Shown piece after piece: positions 1 to 7,782 of a DNA stretch of 64,000 nucleotides; the first letter of the stretch is position 1; each line of letters begins with the position of its first letter. Made by a program: the position numbers and the translations under genes. This DNA comes from JAYOEY01 sp038120295 (GTDB lineage Bacteria; Pseudomonadota; Alphaproteobacteria; MPNO01; UBA2964). The notes under the pieces were generated by a model. The model saw only the letters and a list, made by a program, of their open reading frames with translations, searched no databases and was not told the origin of the DNA. The stretch is from NCBI GenBank assembly GCA_038120295.1, contig JAYOLL010000003.1, positions 62,001-126,000 of the forward strand, given 5' to 3'.

Positions 1-1
1 A

Positions 2-355
2 CCTGAAAAATCGATCTATGAGGGGCTTTGCCATTGCCGCGACTGCCAGCGCTATACCGGCACGGCGTTTGCGTCTTCGATGATGGTGTCGAAAGCGGAG
101 ACAGATCTTAATGGCGAGTTGAAATGGTACGGGGTCGAGACCGACAGGGGCTCGGTGATGGAGCGCGGATTTTGTCCCGAGTGCGGCTCGGGCGTGCTCG
201 CCCGGTCGGATGCCTGGCCCGATCTCTACGTGCTGTCGGTCGGAACGCTGGACGACACGTCCGTCTACGATCCGAAAATCAACATCTTCACACGCACGGC
301 GATGAAGCACGTGTTCGATATCGACAATATCAAGAAGCGCGAAGACGGCGTTTAG
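2..355 (+). CDS. GFA-family zinc protein, C-terminal part (5' truncated by window edge)
   Basis: The frame is open from base 2, so the start lies outside the window; 117 residues remain. It contains CHCRDCQRYTG near the beginning and FCPECGSG near residue 60. This is the paired CxCxxC/CxxC zinc-binding pattern of the glutathione-dependent formaldehyde-activating enzyme (GFA) family, whose members are usually 130-160 residues, so roughly 20-30 residues are missing. Most family members have no proven substrate, and a true formaldehyde-glutathione role is not implied. It converges on the decarboxylase gene beyond a palindromic terminator region. Confidence 0.85.
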   Translation, partial: PEKSIYEGLCHCRDCQRYTGTAFASSMMVSKAETDLNGELKWYGVETDRGSVMERGFCPECGSGVLARSDAWPDLYVLSVGTLDDTSVYDPKINIFTRTAMKHVFDIDNIKKREDGV

Positions 356-363
356 CGCCGCCG

Positions 364-402
364 CATCCTTCGAGACGGCCCCTTCGGGGCTTCCTCAGGA
401 TG
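364..402. repeat. Palindromic intergenic element (REP-like)
   Basis: CATCCT at 364-369 pairs with AGGATG at 397-402, enclosing a second GC-rich palindrome (GGCCCC-TTC-GGGGCT). The sequence resembles the cctcat/tcgagacg palindromes that recur between alphaproteobacterial genes; that resemblance is from memory, not from a search. It sits between the convergent GFA and UbiD-type genes. Confidence 0.5.
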
Positions 403-421
403 AGGAAGTTTGTTGCGGATA

Positions 422-488
422 GAAAAAGGCCTCATGCTGGGGAGCCTGGCGATAGCCGGGCGTCTCGAAGCACGAGGCCCTTTTTTCG
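422..488. terminator. Bidirectional Rho-independent terminator
   Basis: A run of A (423-427) precedes GGCCTC (428-433), which pairs with GAGGCC (474-479), and TTTTTT follows at 481-486. The A-stem-T layout can stop transcription from both sides, as expected between two convergent genes. The loop also contains the gtctcgaag motif seen in the adjacent palindromic element, so the terminator may have been built from a second copy of that repeat family. Confidence 0.7.
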
Positions 489-495
489 TCGCGGA

Positions 496-2076
496 CTAAC
501 GCCCGTACCTGGCCAGGGATTTCACCCAGCCCTGCATGCGGTCGCTCATGTTCTTGATGTCCGCATCCGAGAACCAGTCCTTCGGATTGACCTTGTGGAC
601 CGGGTATTGCGGCCGCATGAAGTCATCTTCGTAGCCGTAAGGCACGGTGGCGTCGATGCCCATGCCGCCTTCGAAACGCGTGTTGGACGCGGTCCATTCG
701 GCATCGCCCGCCGTCATGCGTTCGGCCGGCATGAAGGTCTGGCCGCGACCGCCCGGCAGCGGGTTGAGGATGTCCGTGTGCGGGTTCACCCGGGTCGTCA
801 GGCACCACATGATATCGTCCATGTCGTAGATGTCGGTGTCTTCCGACGCGGCGATCACAAGGCGTGAGCCCTGTGAGGTGGCGAGAATCGCGGCAAGGAA
901 GTTGCGCTGCCAGCCTTCGTCGATCTGGCTGCGTTTCTTCACCTGGATGATGGCGCCGCCCCAGTCGGTCATCGAGTAGGGGATATGCACGTCGGTGACG
1001 ATCCCCGGCTGCATACGTTCGCACAGCTCGAAGATCGCGCCTTCACGCACCGTGGTGTCGATATTGCTCTCGTCAGAGGTGTGAACGCCGAGCGGGAAGA
1101 TGATCGGCTTCGATTCCTGCTTCCGCGTCGTGACCGCGGTGCAATGGAAGGTCGGCGCCTTGTAGGCCTTGCCCATGTAACCGGACCATTCGGGGTGGAA
1201 GTGATGCCGTCCCTGAATGCCGGATTCTTCCGATTCCGCGGTCTCGAACCGGCGGTCGCGCGGGTTGACGTAGCCTTCCAGCACGACCTCGGCGTCGGCC
1301 AGCGTGTAGGTGTCGACCGTGCGCGCCTTGACCATGCGCACCGGCTTGCCCTGAATCGCGCCGGCGACGCCGATTTCATCGCAGCCTTCCGGCAGGATCA
1401 CGTAGTCGAAGCCCGCACCGGCCAGCAGCGTGCAGGACGGCGGAACGCCGAAGCACATGGTGATGGGGATCGGCTTGTCTTCCTTGTAGTAGCGGGTAAC
1501 GACCTGCCACATATGCGAGCCGGGCGAAATCTGGAACGTTCCTACATTGCCCCAGCGGAAGTTCATCCGGTTGTAGCCAAGATCGGTGCCGCCCGCGAAA
1601 TACTCGCCGGCGACGCAGCGGATGCCTGACCCGACGGTCAGTTCGGGCTCATACTCCGTATGGCGGACGGGAACGATGAAATCGTTTACGTTCGACGGGT
1701 TCTCAATGACGACCTCCTGGCAGGGGGCGTCCTTCTGGTCGATGATTTCCGGCGGCAGCGGGTTGCGCAGCGCAGCGGCGACATGGCGGGTGCGCATCAC
1801 CGGGTCAGGCCAGCCGAACATCTTGTCGACCACGTTCATATCGCTGAACAGGTTGGTTACGACGCGGTTATTGGGCTTGCCCTTGACGTTGTTGAACAGC
1901 ATCGGGCAGGCGCCGTCGAAGACCTTCTGCAGTGAGATGATCTCAAGATCCGGGTCGACCTCCTTGTCGGTAACGACAAGGTCGCCCTGCTCTTCGAGCC
2001 ATTCGAGCGTTCCGCGCAGATCGTAGAGTTTTTCAGACGGCACGCCGGGCGCCGCATCTTTTTTGGCCGTGCTCAT
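496..2076 (-). CDS. UbiD-family (prenylated-FMN) decarboxylase
   Basis: A 526-residue member of the UbiD family, enzymes that reversibly decarboxylate aromatic or unsaturated acids using prenylated FMN made by UbiX. The family core is visible: N-terminal LRGTLEWLEEQGDL, central GNVGTFQISPGSHMW and KARTVDTYTLADAEVVLEG, then the acidic stretch ETAESEESG. The length fits the roughly 500-residue group that contains gallate, vanillate and 4-hydroxybenzoate decarboxylases; the substrate cannot be read from sequence. I chose the ATG at 2076 (MSTAKKDA) because AGGAAGG lies just upstream; an ATG at 2148 would add 24 unlikely residues. It is divergent from the alpha/beta hydrolase. No ubiX is seen nearby. 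Confidence 0.85.
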   Translation of the reverse strand: MSTAKKDAAPGVPSEKLYDLRGTLEWLEEQGDLVVTDKEVDPDLEIISLQKVFDGACPMLFNNVKGKPNNRVVTNLFSDMNVVDKMFGWPDPVMRTRHVAAALRNPLPPEIIDQKDAPCQEVVIENPSNVNDFIVPVRHTEYEPELTVGSGIRCVAGEYFAGGTDLGYNRMNFRWGNVGTFQISPGSHMWQVVTRYYKEDKPIPITMCFGVPPSCTLLAGAGFDYVILPEGCDEIGVAGAIQGKPVRMVKARTVDTYTLADAEVVLEGYVNPRDRRFETAESEESGIQGRHHFHPEWSGYMGKAYKAPTFHCTAVTTRKQESKPIIFPLGVHTSDESNIDTTVREGAIFELCERMQPGIVTDVHIPYSMTDWGGAIIQVKKRSQIDEGWQRNFLAAILATSQGSRLVIAASEDTDIYDMDDIMWCLTTRVNPHTDILNPLPGGRGQTFMPAERMTAGDAEWTASNTRFEGGMGIDATVPYGYEDDFMRPQYPVHKVNPKDWFSDADIKNMSDRMQGWVKSLARYGR

Positions 2077-2211
2077 GACCTTCCTTTCCTGTTGCGTCGC
2101 GCATTGTCTAAGGGACAGCAGCGTCTTGTGCAAGAACCGGCATGACACGAGCGGTGGACAGCCAGTCTTCCTGCCGTTATTTCAATGGAAATTTTTTCCA
2201 TGGAGGTTGTT

Positions 2212-3000
2212 GTGAAAGCCAAGGTCAACGGGGTCGAGATCAATTACGAAGTGTCGGGAACCGAGGGGAAACCCTGGATCACGTTTTCTCACGCCCTTTG
2301 CAACAACCTCACGCTGTGGGACGACCAGGCGGAACTGCTCAAGGACGATTACCGCATCCTGCGCTACGACCATCGCGGGCTGGGGCAGTCGGAAGCGCCG
2401 GAAGGGGCCTACACCTTTCCGATGATCACCGCAGACGCCATCGCGCTTATGGATCATGTCGGCGTCGACAAGACCCACTGGTGCGGGCTCTCCATCGGCG
2501 GGATGATGGGGTATGGACTGGCGCAGGATCATGCCGACCGGCTGCTGAGCCTGATCGCCTGCGACTCGCGCCCGGACGCCCCACCGGACTATCAGGACTA
2601 TTTCCAGCACCGCATCGATCTGGCTGCCGAAGAAGGCATGGAAGGGCTGGTCGAGCCGACGATTTCGCGCTGGTTTACGCCCGAATCGGTTGAGGCCAAC
2701 ATTCCGGTGCTCGACAAGGTGCGCGACATGATCCGCTCGACCGACCAGACCGGCCACGCCGGCTGCTGCCTGTGTCTGAAAACACTTTCGTTCGGCTCGC
2801 GGCTGGGCGAAATCAAGGTGCCGACGCTGATTATCGGCGGCGCCAAGGACAAGGGCGCTCCGCCGGAGGCGCTTGCCGAGGCGGCAAAGGCCATCCCGGG
2901 CGCGAAACATGTGATGATTCCGGATGCCGGGCATATTTCGAACCTGGAGAATCCGGCGGCGTTCAATGCGGCGCTGAAGGATTTCCTTAGGTCGATCTGA
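2212..3000 (+). CDS. Alpha/beta hydrolase (3-oxoadipate enol-lactonase-like)
   Basis: A 262-residue single-domain alpha/beta hydrolase resembling PcaD-type enol-lactonases. It shows the HRGLGQS segment, the nucleophile elbow GLSIGG (Ser94) and the late catalytic His in DAGHIS (about His241). The best start is GTG at 2212, since GGAGG ends five bases before it; ATG codons at 2185 and 2200 lack a good ribosome site and the second overlaps that GGAGG. It is divergent from the UbiD-type decarboxylase, which could place both in degradation of an aromatic acid, but no other ring-cleavage gene is present, so that is inference. Confidence 0.85.
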   Translation: MKAKVNGVEINYEVSGTEGKPWITFSHALCNNLTLWDDQAELLKDDYRILRYDHRGLGQSEAPEGAYTFPMITADAIALMDHVGVDKTHWCGLSIGGMMGYGLAQDHADRLLSLIACDSRPDAPPDYQDYFQHRIDLAAEEGMEGLVEPTISRWFTPESVEANIPVLDKVRDMIRSTDQTGHAGCCLCLKTLSFGSRLGEIKVPTLIIGGAKDKGAPPEALAEAAKAIPGAKHVMIPDAGHISNLENPAAFNAALKDFLRSI

Positions 3001-3391
3001 CGTCCTGACCCCAGCGCCTGCACTGCGCGCATGGACGCGATCTCGAGGTAACGGAAAACCGTCGTCCTGATGCCGTTTTATTGGCATTCCGGAAACGAAT
3101 TCTGCTGTCTTTGCGATGCCGGATAATGCTTTTGGGTCGCCGAATAAATTAACGGGTTTTCTGATTAGTAAAAAACCCTCCAACAATTAAATACGTCCAG
3201 AAGTAATAGTTAAACATTGCGTTCCCGGACGATGCGGTTATTGTCTCAACAGTTTCGGTATTTGATGCCGCCTGCCGCTCGGCAGACCGTACGGACAAAC
3301 CGGGACTATGCATGACATTCGAAACTGCGGGGACCGGTCCTGCTTACCTGCCTGCGCCGCTACGGGCGGGCGGGCGGTCAGGAGTTTTCCA
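3001..3391. other. Intergenic region with an AT-rich stretch
   Basis: Nearly 400 bases without a convincing gene. Bases about 3140-3225 are clearly AT-richer than the surroundings and include several TTAA half-sites (attaacggg, aattaaat, agttaaac) but no TTAA-N7-TTAA pair. It probably carries the promoter of the downstream secreted protein. I see no hairpin of terminator quality directly after the hydrolase. Confidence 0.4.
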
Positions 3392-4177
3392 ATGAGCAGT
3401 ACTAAATACGGGCAATTTGCCTTTGCGCTTCTGCGCGGTTTCCTCGCATTTGCCTTTCTGACGACGTTTGCATCCGCGACATTTGCCCAAAGCGGTTCGT
3501 TCAATGTTCCGAACAACGCAACGCCGAAAAGCTTCGGGGGAGGTTGGGAATGCAATCGCGGTTTCCGGTCAATCGGGAACGGGTGCGAGGCTGTCGTCAT
3601 TCCAAGGAACGCCTTCGATACGGGGCGCTCCTATGGTTCCGGTTGGGAGTGCCGCCGCGGCTTTAAGGAAACCAAGGGCAGTTGCGTCCCGATTGCGGTG
3701 CCGGCGAACGCCTTTCTTAACGGATCGGGCGATGACTGGAAATGCGAACGGGGATACCGGCAGGAAGAGCGCGCCTGCGTACCCATAAAGGTTCCGCGCA
3801 ACGGATTTCTGACCGACACGACCTATGCCAAGGGCTGGGAGTGCGAGCGGGGATTTCGCGACGACGGTGAGAGCTGCAGCGCTCTGAATGTGCCTAGAAA
3901 CGGGTATCTGACGTCCACCGGAGACCGCTGGAAGTGCAACCGCGGTTTCCGGGAAAACGGGAACGCGTGCGAGGTCGTGAAGGTACCTGCCAACGGCTAT
4001 TTTGTGGACGTTTCCTACGGAGTCGGCTGGAAATGCAACCGAGGCTACAGGGCGTCCGGCGAGAAATGCGCGACGTTCCAGGTCCCCGAAAACGCCCATC
4101 TCGATTACACGGGAAATGCATGGGAATGCGACAGACCCTATCGCAAGATCGGTCAGAGCTGCGTTATTTCCCGATAG
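3392..4177 (+). CDS. Secreted Cys-rich tandem-repeat protein
   Basis: A 261-residue exported protein of unknown function. A signal peptide is followed by a cleavage site near residue 32 (ATFA-QS). The mature part is seven units of the form W[EK]C[NERD]R[GP][FY][RK]...C, each with exactly ten residues between the two Cys, giving 14 Cys in seven pairs. The Trp-to-Trp distances are 33, 31, 33, 31, 33 and 31 residues, so the real period is a 64-residue double unit. Each unit also carries a VPxN[AG] turn (IPRNA in the first). I would expect seven disulfides in the periplasm or outside the cell. The start ATG at 3392 has CAGGAG upstream. I do not recognise a function; a structural, adhesive or ligand-binding surface protein are all possible. 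Confidence 0.85.
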   Translation: MSSTKYGQFAFALLRGFLAFAFLTTFASATFAQSGSFNVPNNATPKSFGGGWECNRGFRSIGNGCEAVVIPRNAFDTGRSYGSGWECRRGFKETKGSCVPIAVPANAFLNGSGDDWKCERGYRQEERACVPIKVPRNGFLTDTTYAKGWECERGFRDDGESCSALNVPRNGYLTSTGDRWKCNRGFRENGNACEVVKVPANGYFVDVSYGVGWKCNRGYRASGEKCATFQVPENAHLDYTGNAWECDRPYRKIGQSCVISR

Positions 4178-4210
4178 CGCTTCCCGTTGCGCGCCCTGGA
4201 AACTCCGAGG

Positions 4211-5065
4211 TCAGTTTGCCAGCGGCGCATCCGGCTCGCTGATCGTGTAGCGCCGGAGCAGCCGCTGCTCTTCCGGCGGGAAATCGGTGCGCGCATGGTT
4301 GACGCAGCGATTGTCCCAGATCAGCAGGTCGCCCGGCGTCCATTTATGGGCGTAAACGAATTCCGGCTTTTCGGCGTGCTCGATCAGCTCCATCAGAAGT
4401 TCTTCGCTTTCTTCCGGGGGCATGCCGACGATGCGTTCGGTCATCAGGCGGGAGAGATAGAGCGATTTCCGGCCCGAATCCGGATGCGTCTTGACCAGCC
4501 TGTGGGTGGCGCGCGGCAGGTCCGGGTCGGCGCCGATGGTGCTGCGATCAGTCGCCGAGTAATCGTAGACGCAGACCGTTTCCAGATCCTCGATCCGCGC
4601 TTTCAGTTCGTCCGACAGTGCGTCGTAGGCCTTGTACAGGTTCGCGAAAAGTGTATCGCCGCCCTTGGATGGAATGCGGATCGCATACAACGTCGTTGCG
4701 CGATAGGGGTGCTGACGGTGGGCCCCGTCGCTATGGAACTGCATCTCGCCGTCGGGTAGCGAGCCGATGGGCACGCCGTCCTTGCGAATATTGCTCACCA
4801 GCATAACGCCCCGGGAGGCAGACTTGCGCAGGTTGCCGGTTGAGCGGTCGCGGAACGAACCGTCGCCGCGACCGAACAGGTTTGCAAACCGAAGCTGATC
4901 TTCAGGCGAGATCTTCTGATCCGGAAAGCATAAGACGCAATGGTCGACGAAAGCGTTGCGGATCATCTCGACGGTCCGGTCGTCGAGTTCCTCACGCAGG
5001 TCGATGCCGTGAATGCGCGCTCCGCAGGCATCCGATGCCGGTTCGATGTCGATGGTGAGTGTCAT
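4211..5065 (-). CDS. TauD/TfdA-family Fe(II)/2-oxoglutarate dioxygenase
   Basis: A 284-residue TauD-like oxygenase that would hydroxylate an unidentified substrate using Fe(II), O2 and 2-oxoglutarate. The HxD iron motif is in QFHSDGAHRQH, the distal His is in CVNHARTDF and the 2-oxoglutarate Arg is in LLRRYT. Length is typical. It follows the cupin gene on the same strand after 16 bases, so the two are probably co-transcribed. It is one of three TauD-type genes in the window; they are clearly diverged from each other. Confidence 0.9.
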   Translation of the reverse strand: MTLTIDIEPASDACGARIHGIDLREELDDRTVEMIRNAFVDHCVLCFPDQKISPEDQLRFANLFGRGDGSFRDRSTGNLRKSASRGVMLVSNIRKDGVPIGSLPDGEMQFHSDGAHRQHPYRATTLYAIRIPSKGGDTLFANLYKAYDALSDELKARIEDLETVCVYDYSATDRSTIGADPDLPRATHRLVKTHPDSGRKSLYLSRLMTERIVGMPPEESEELLMELIEHAEKPEFVYAHKWTPGDLLIWDNRCVNHARTDFPPEEQRLLRRYTISEPDAPLAN

Positions 5066-5081
5066 GGTCGAATCTCCGTTG

Positions 5082-5618
5082 CTACTTCAGCCGGCTGCCC
5101 ACGGCGACTTCCTTCTTGTTGAGGTCGAACCGGTTGGTCGGGATGGCGTCGAGATCGGTTCCCGTCACCCTTACGAACTGGGCGCCGTCCGGAAAATGGA
5201 TCGAGTGGATTTCGCCCACTTCGAACTTCCCTGCATCGCCTGGCGAAAGGCGGAAGGTTTCCTGTTCCTCAAGATCCGCGAAACCTTCCTGCGACCCGTC
5301 GTCCTTTCGAGTCCAGAGCGTCATGTCGGTCCACTCCGCCGCCTGTCCGTAGATCGCCCAGGAGCGGCCGTGATCGTGCGGCGGGCCTTTCTTGCCTTCC
5401 TTGTAGATATGAACCAGCACGTTGAAGCCGGTGTCCTTGTCGCGATAGATCGTGCGGATGCCGGGTTCGGCGCCGGCGCCGCATTCGGCGGCCAGAAAAC
5501 CGGGGTCCTTGAGCAGTTTTTCCAGATTCGCGCGGACCTTGTCGTGACCGTCGGGGCCGTTATCCGCCTTCAGCGTTTCCCTTGCATCGTCGCAAAACTG
5601 TTCCAGGCTGTAAGCCAT
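5082..5618 (-). CDS. Cupin, cysteine dioxygenase-like
   Basis: A 178-residue cupin. HDHGRSWAIYGQ supplies two metal His and EIHSIHFPDG a third, giving a three-His site like that of thiol dioxygenases (cysteine dioxygenase or 3-mercaptopropionate dioxygenase) rather than a two-His/one-carboxylate site. It is the promoter-proximal gene of a pair with the downstream TauD oxygenase. A sulfur-compound oxidation unit is conceivable, but the substrate is unknown. It is divergent from the gabD-like gene. Confidence 0.75.
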   Translation of the reverse strand: MAYSLEQFCDDARETLKADNGPDGHDKVRANLEKLLKDPGFLAAECGAGAEPGIRTIYRDKDTGFNVLVHIYKEGKKGPPHDHGRSWAIYGQAAEWTDMTLWTRKDDGSQEGFADLEEQETFRLSPGDAGKFEVGEIHSIHFPDGAQFVRVTGTDLDAIPTNRFDLNKKEVAVGSRLK

Positions 5619-5753
5619 TTATTCCTCCAGATTTTCCCAATTGGTTCCAGTCTAGCCCGACCCGCCTTGCGCCTCAATTGCTCACAGGTGGTGACGTCGG
5701 GGCGCTTGATGGCGCATATAGGGGGATATTTCAACCGGCGGGAAGGAACCGTA

Positions 5754-7181
5754 ATGTTTATCCAGGGCGAATGGTGCGATGCAGCGGGCGGTAAGACCTT
5801 TGCGGTGACGAACCCGGCGACGGGCGAAAAAATCGCGGACGTGCCCGACGGCGGCCGGGAAGATGCGGCGCGCGCGATAGCGGCTGCCGATGCGGCCTTC
5901 GGGGGCTGGGCGGGCATGACCGCCTACGACCGGTCGCGTATTCTCTACAAAGCGTGGGAACTGATGACGGCGCGGGCCGAAGACATCGCCCGGACCATGA
6001 CGTCGGAGCAGGGCAAGCCGCTCCGCGCTGCGCTGAACGAGGTGCGTTACGGCGCGGATTTCCTGCTCTGGTATGCCGAGGAAGCCAAGCGCGTCTACGG
6101 AGAAACGATCCCGGCGCCGCGCGGCGACCAGCGCTTTCTGGTCCTGCATCAGCCTGTCGGCGTGGTGGCGGCGATTACGCCGTGGAACTATCCCGCGTCG
6201 ATGATCACCCGCAAGGTCGCGCCTGCGCTGGCGGCCGGCTGCACGATTGTTCTGAAGCCCGCCGAAGCGACGCCGCTCTGCGCAATCGAAATCTTCAAGG
6301 TCCTGCAGGAGGCCGGCGTGCCGGAGGGCGTCGCCAATCTGGTCACCGCACTTGACCCCGCGCCCATCGGCGAGGAGTTCGTCTCCAACGACGCGGTGCG
6401 GAAAATTACCTTCACCGGCTCGACGGCGACCGGAAAGATGCTGGCGCGCGAAGCGGCCGAGGACATGAAGCGCGTGTCGCTCGAACTTGGCGGGCATGCG
6501 CCGTTTCTGGTGCTCAAGGACGCTGATCCGGTTTTCGCGGCCAAGGGTGCCGTGCTGGTCAAGTACCTGAACACCGGGCAGGCCTGCATCTGCCCCAATC
6601 GCCTGTTCGTGCATGAGAGCGGCGTCGAGGCCTTTACGAAGGAATTCGTCTCACGCGTCGAGCGGATGCGTGCCGGCAACGGGCTGGAGGACGGGGTATC
6701 CATCGGTCCGCTGGTCAACCAGGCGGCCATCGACAAGATAGAGCGTCAGGTCGCGGATGCGACCGACAAGGGGGCGGAAGTGCTGTGCGGCGGACACCGG
6801 CTGATGGAAGACGGTCTCGACAGCGGATTTTTCTATGCGCCGACTGTTCTGTCCGGCGTAACGCCGGACATGCTGATCTATCGCGAGGAAACGTTCGGCC
6901 CGGTCGCGCCGATCATATCATTCAACGACGAAGACGATATTCTGGCGATGGCGAACGACACGCATTACGGGCTCGCGGCGTATATCTATACAAACAACCT
7001 GTCGGCGGCGATGCGGACGTTCGAGGGGCTACGCTTCGGCATCGTCGGGATCAACGATATAAACCCGACCGGCGCGGCGGCGCCGTTCGGCGGGATGAAG
7101 TCGTCCGGGCTGGGCCGCGAAGGCGGGCACGAGGGGCTGTCGGAGTATCTGGAAACCAAACTGGGCGGGTTTTCCGTGTGA
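5754..7181 (+). CDS. gabD: NAD(P)-dependent succinate-semialdehyde dehydrogenase-like
   Basis: A 475-residue aldehyde dehydrogenase closest in appearance to GabD, which oxidises succinate semialdehyde to succinate. Visible are PWNYPASM and KPAEATP (cofactor site), FTGSTATGK, the general base Glu244 in LELGGH and the nucleophile Cys278 in GQACICPNR. Start ATG 5754 (MFIQGEWCD) has GGAAGG upstream; the longer open frame reaching back to 5013 overlaps the cupin and TauD genes and is not coding. GabD identity is by overall pattern; a close relative such as glutarate-semialdehyde dehydrogenase cannot be excluded. Confidence 0.88.
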   Translation: MFIQGEWCDAAGGKTFAVTNPATGEKIADVPDGGREDAARAIAAADAAFGGWAGMTAYDRSRILYKAWELMTARAEDIARTMTSEQGKPLRAALNEVRYGADFLLWYAEEAKRVYGETIPAPRGDQRFLVLHQPVGVVAAITPWNYPASMITRKVAPALAAGCTIVLKPAEATPLCAIEIFKVLQEAGVPEGVANLVTALDPAPIGEEFVSNDAVRKITFTGSTATGKMLAREAAEDMKRVSLELGGHAPFLVLKDADPVFAAKGAVLVKYLNTGQACICPNRLFVHESGVEAFTKEFVSRVERMRAGNGLEDGVSIGPLVNQAAIDKIERQVADATDKGAEVLCGGHRLMEDGLDSGFFYAPTVLSGVTPDMLIYREETFGPVAPIISFNDEDDILAMANDTHYGLAAYIYTNNLSAAMRTFEGLRFGIVGINDINPTGAAAPFGGMKSSGLGREGGHEGLSEYLETKLGGFSV

Positions 7182-7209
7182 CGGCCGGAATAGAAACTTA
7201 TGGGCGAAG

Positions 7210-7224
7210 TTAACGGACGGTTAA
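7210..7224 (+). promoter_or_regulatory. Candidate CtrA-binding site
   Basis: TTAA (7210-7213), seven bases, TTAA (7221-7224), followed by CC. This is an exact match to TTAA-N7-TTAAC, the full-length motif of the alphaproteobacterial cell-cycle regulator CtrA. It lies 56 bases upstream of the next start codon, with an AT-rich TAACTAAAT tract in between that could hold a -10 element. Confidence 0.5.
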
Positions 7225-7279
7225 CCAATCCTAACTAAATTTCTGGCGGATAACCGGTCTTTATTGGGAGTCATTCGTC

Positions 7280-7678
7280 ATGCATTGCCTAAGTTCGCTT
7301 TTCCTTTTCTTTGCCTTTGCGCCTGTTCTTTTCGGGACGGCAAACGCCGGTGCCGGTATCGGTGACAAGGCGCTTCTGCAGGCTGGAATGCAGAAACATA
7401 TTGAAGATCATCTGGTGCAGGGGGCGTATCTGCATCTCGATGGAAAATCCGGAAAAGTTCAAAAGCTTTTTCCCGATACGCCGCATCCGATGATCCTGAC
7501 GATGGGCGAATATTTCGTCCTGTGTTCGAATTTTCGGGACGCGAAGGGAAAAGAGATCAATGTGGATTTTTACATGGCTCGCAAGGGGAGCGGGTACATG
7601 GTGTTCAAGGCTGCGGTTGAAGACCGGGATTCCCTCAAGCGCCTGATGAGGAACGGTATGGTTTCCCGGCTCAATTGA
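7280..7678 (+). CDS. Small exported protein of unknown function
   Basis: A 132-residue protein with a hydrophobic signal peptide (LSSLFLFFAFAPVLFG) and a likely cleavage after about residue 23 (ANA-GAG). The mature part has a single Cys (YFVLCSNF) and mixed alpha/beta character, with GEYFVLC and EINVDFYMA as strand-like segments. TGGGAG at 7265-7270 is a usable ribosome site for ATG 7280. I do not recognise the family. It stands alone behind a candidate CtrA site. Confidence 0.75.
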   Translation: MHCLSSLFLFFAFAPVLFGTANAGAGIGDKALLQAGMQKHIEDHLVQGAYLHLDGKSGKVQKLFPDTPHPMILTMGEYFVLCSNFRDAKGKEINVDFYMARKGSGYMVFKAAVEDRDSLKRLMRNGMVSRLN

Positions 7679-7782
7679 TCCTGGTTTGCATTCCGGGGGC
7701 AGGGTGATTAAGACCATGGTTTTTGGATGGAAATGCCCCCTGCAAGCACGGGTTCGCGCCACGCTAGTACGCCAGATTTAGT

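Noticed and set aside
2182..3186. 334-codon frame antisense to the alpha/beta hydrolase
   Set aside because: It is the complement of a gene with an intact catalytic triad and contains no motif of its own.
3530..4150. Regularly spaced repeats that could suggest a CRISPR array
   Set aside because: The periodicity (about 99 and 93 bases) is a protein repeat in a clear coding frame with a signal peptide, not identical short repeats with spacers.
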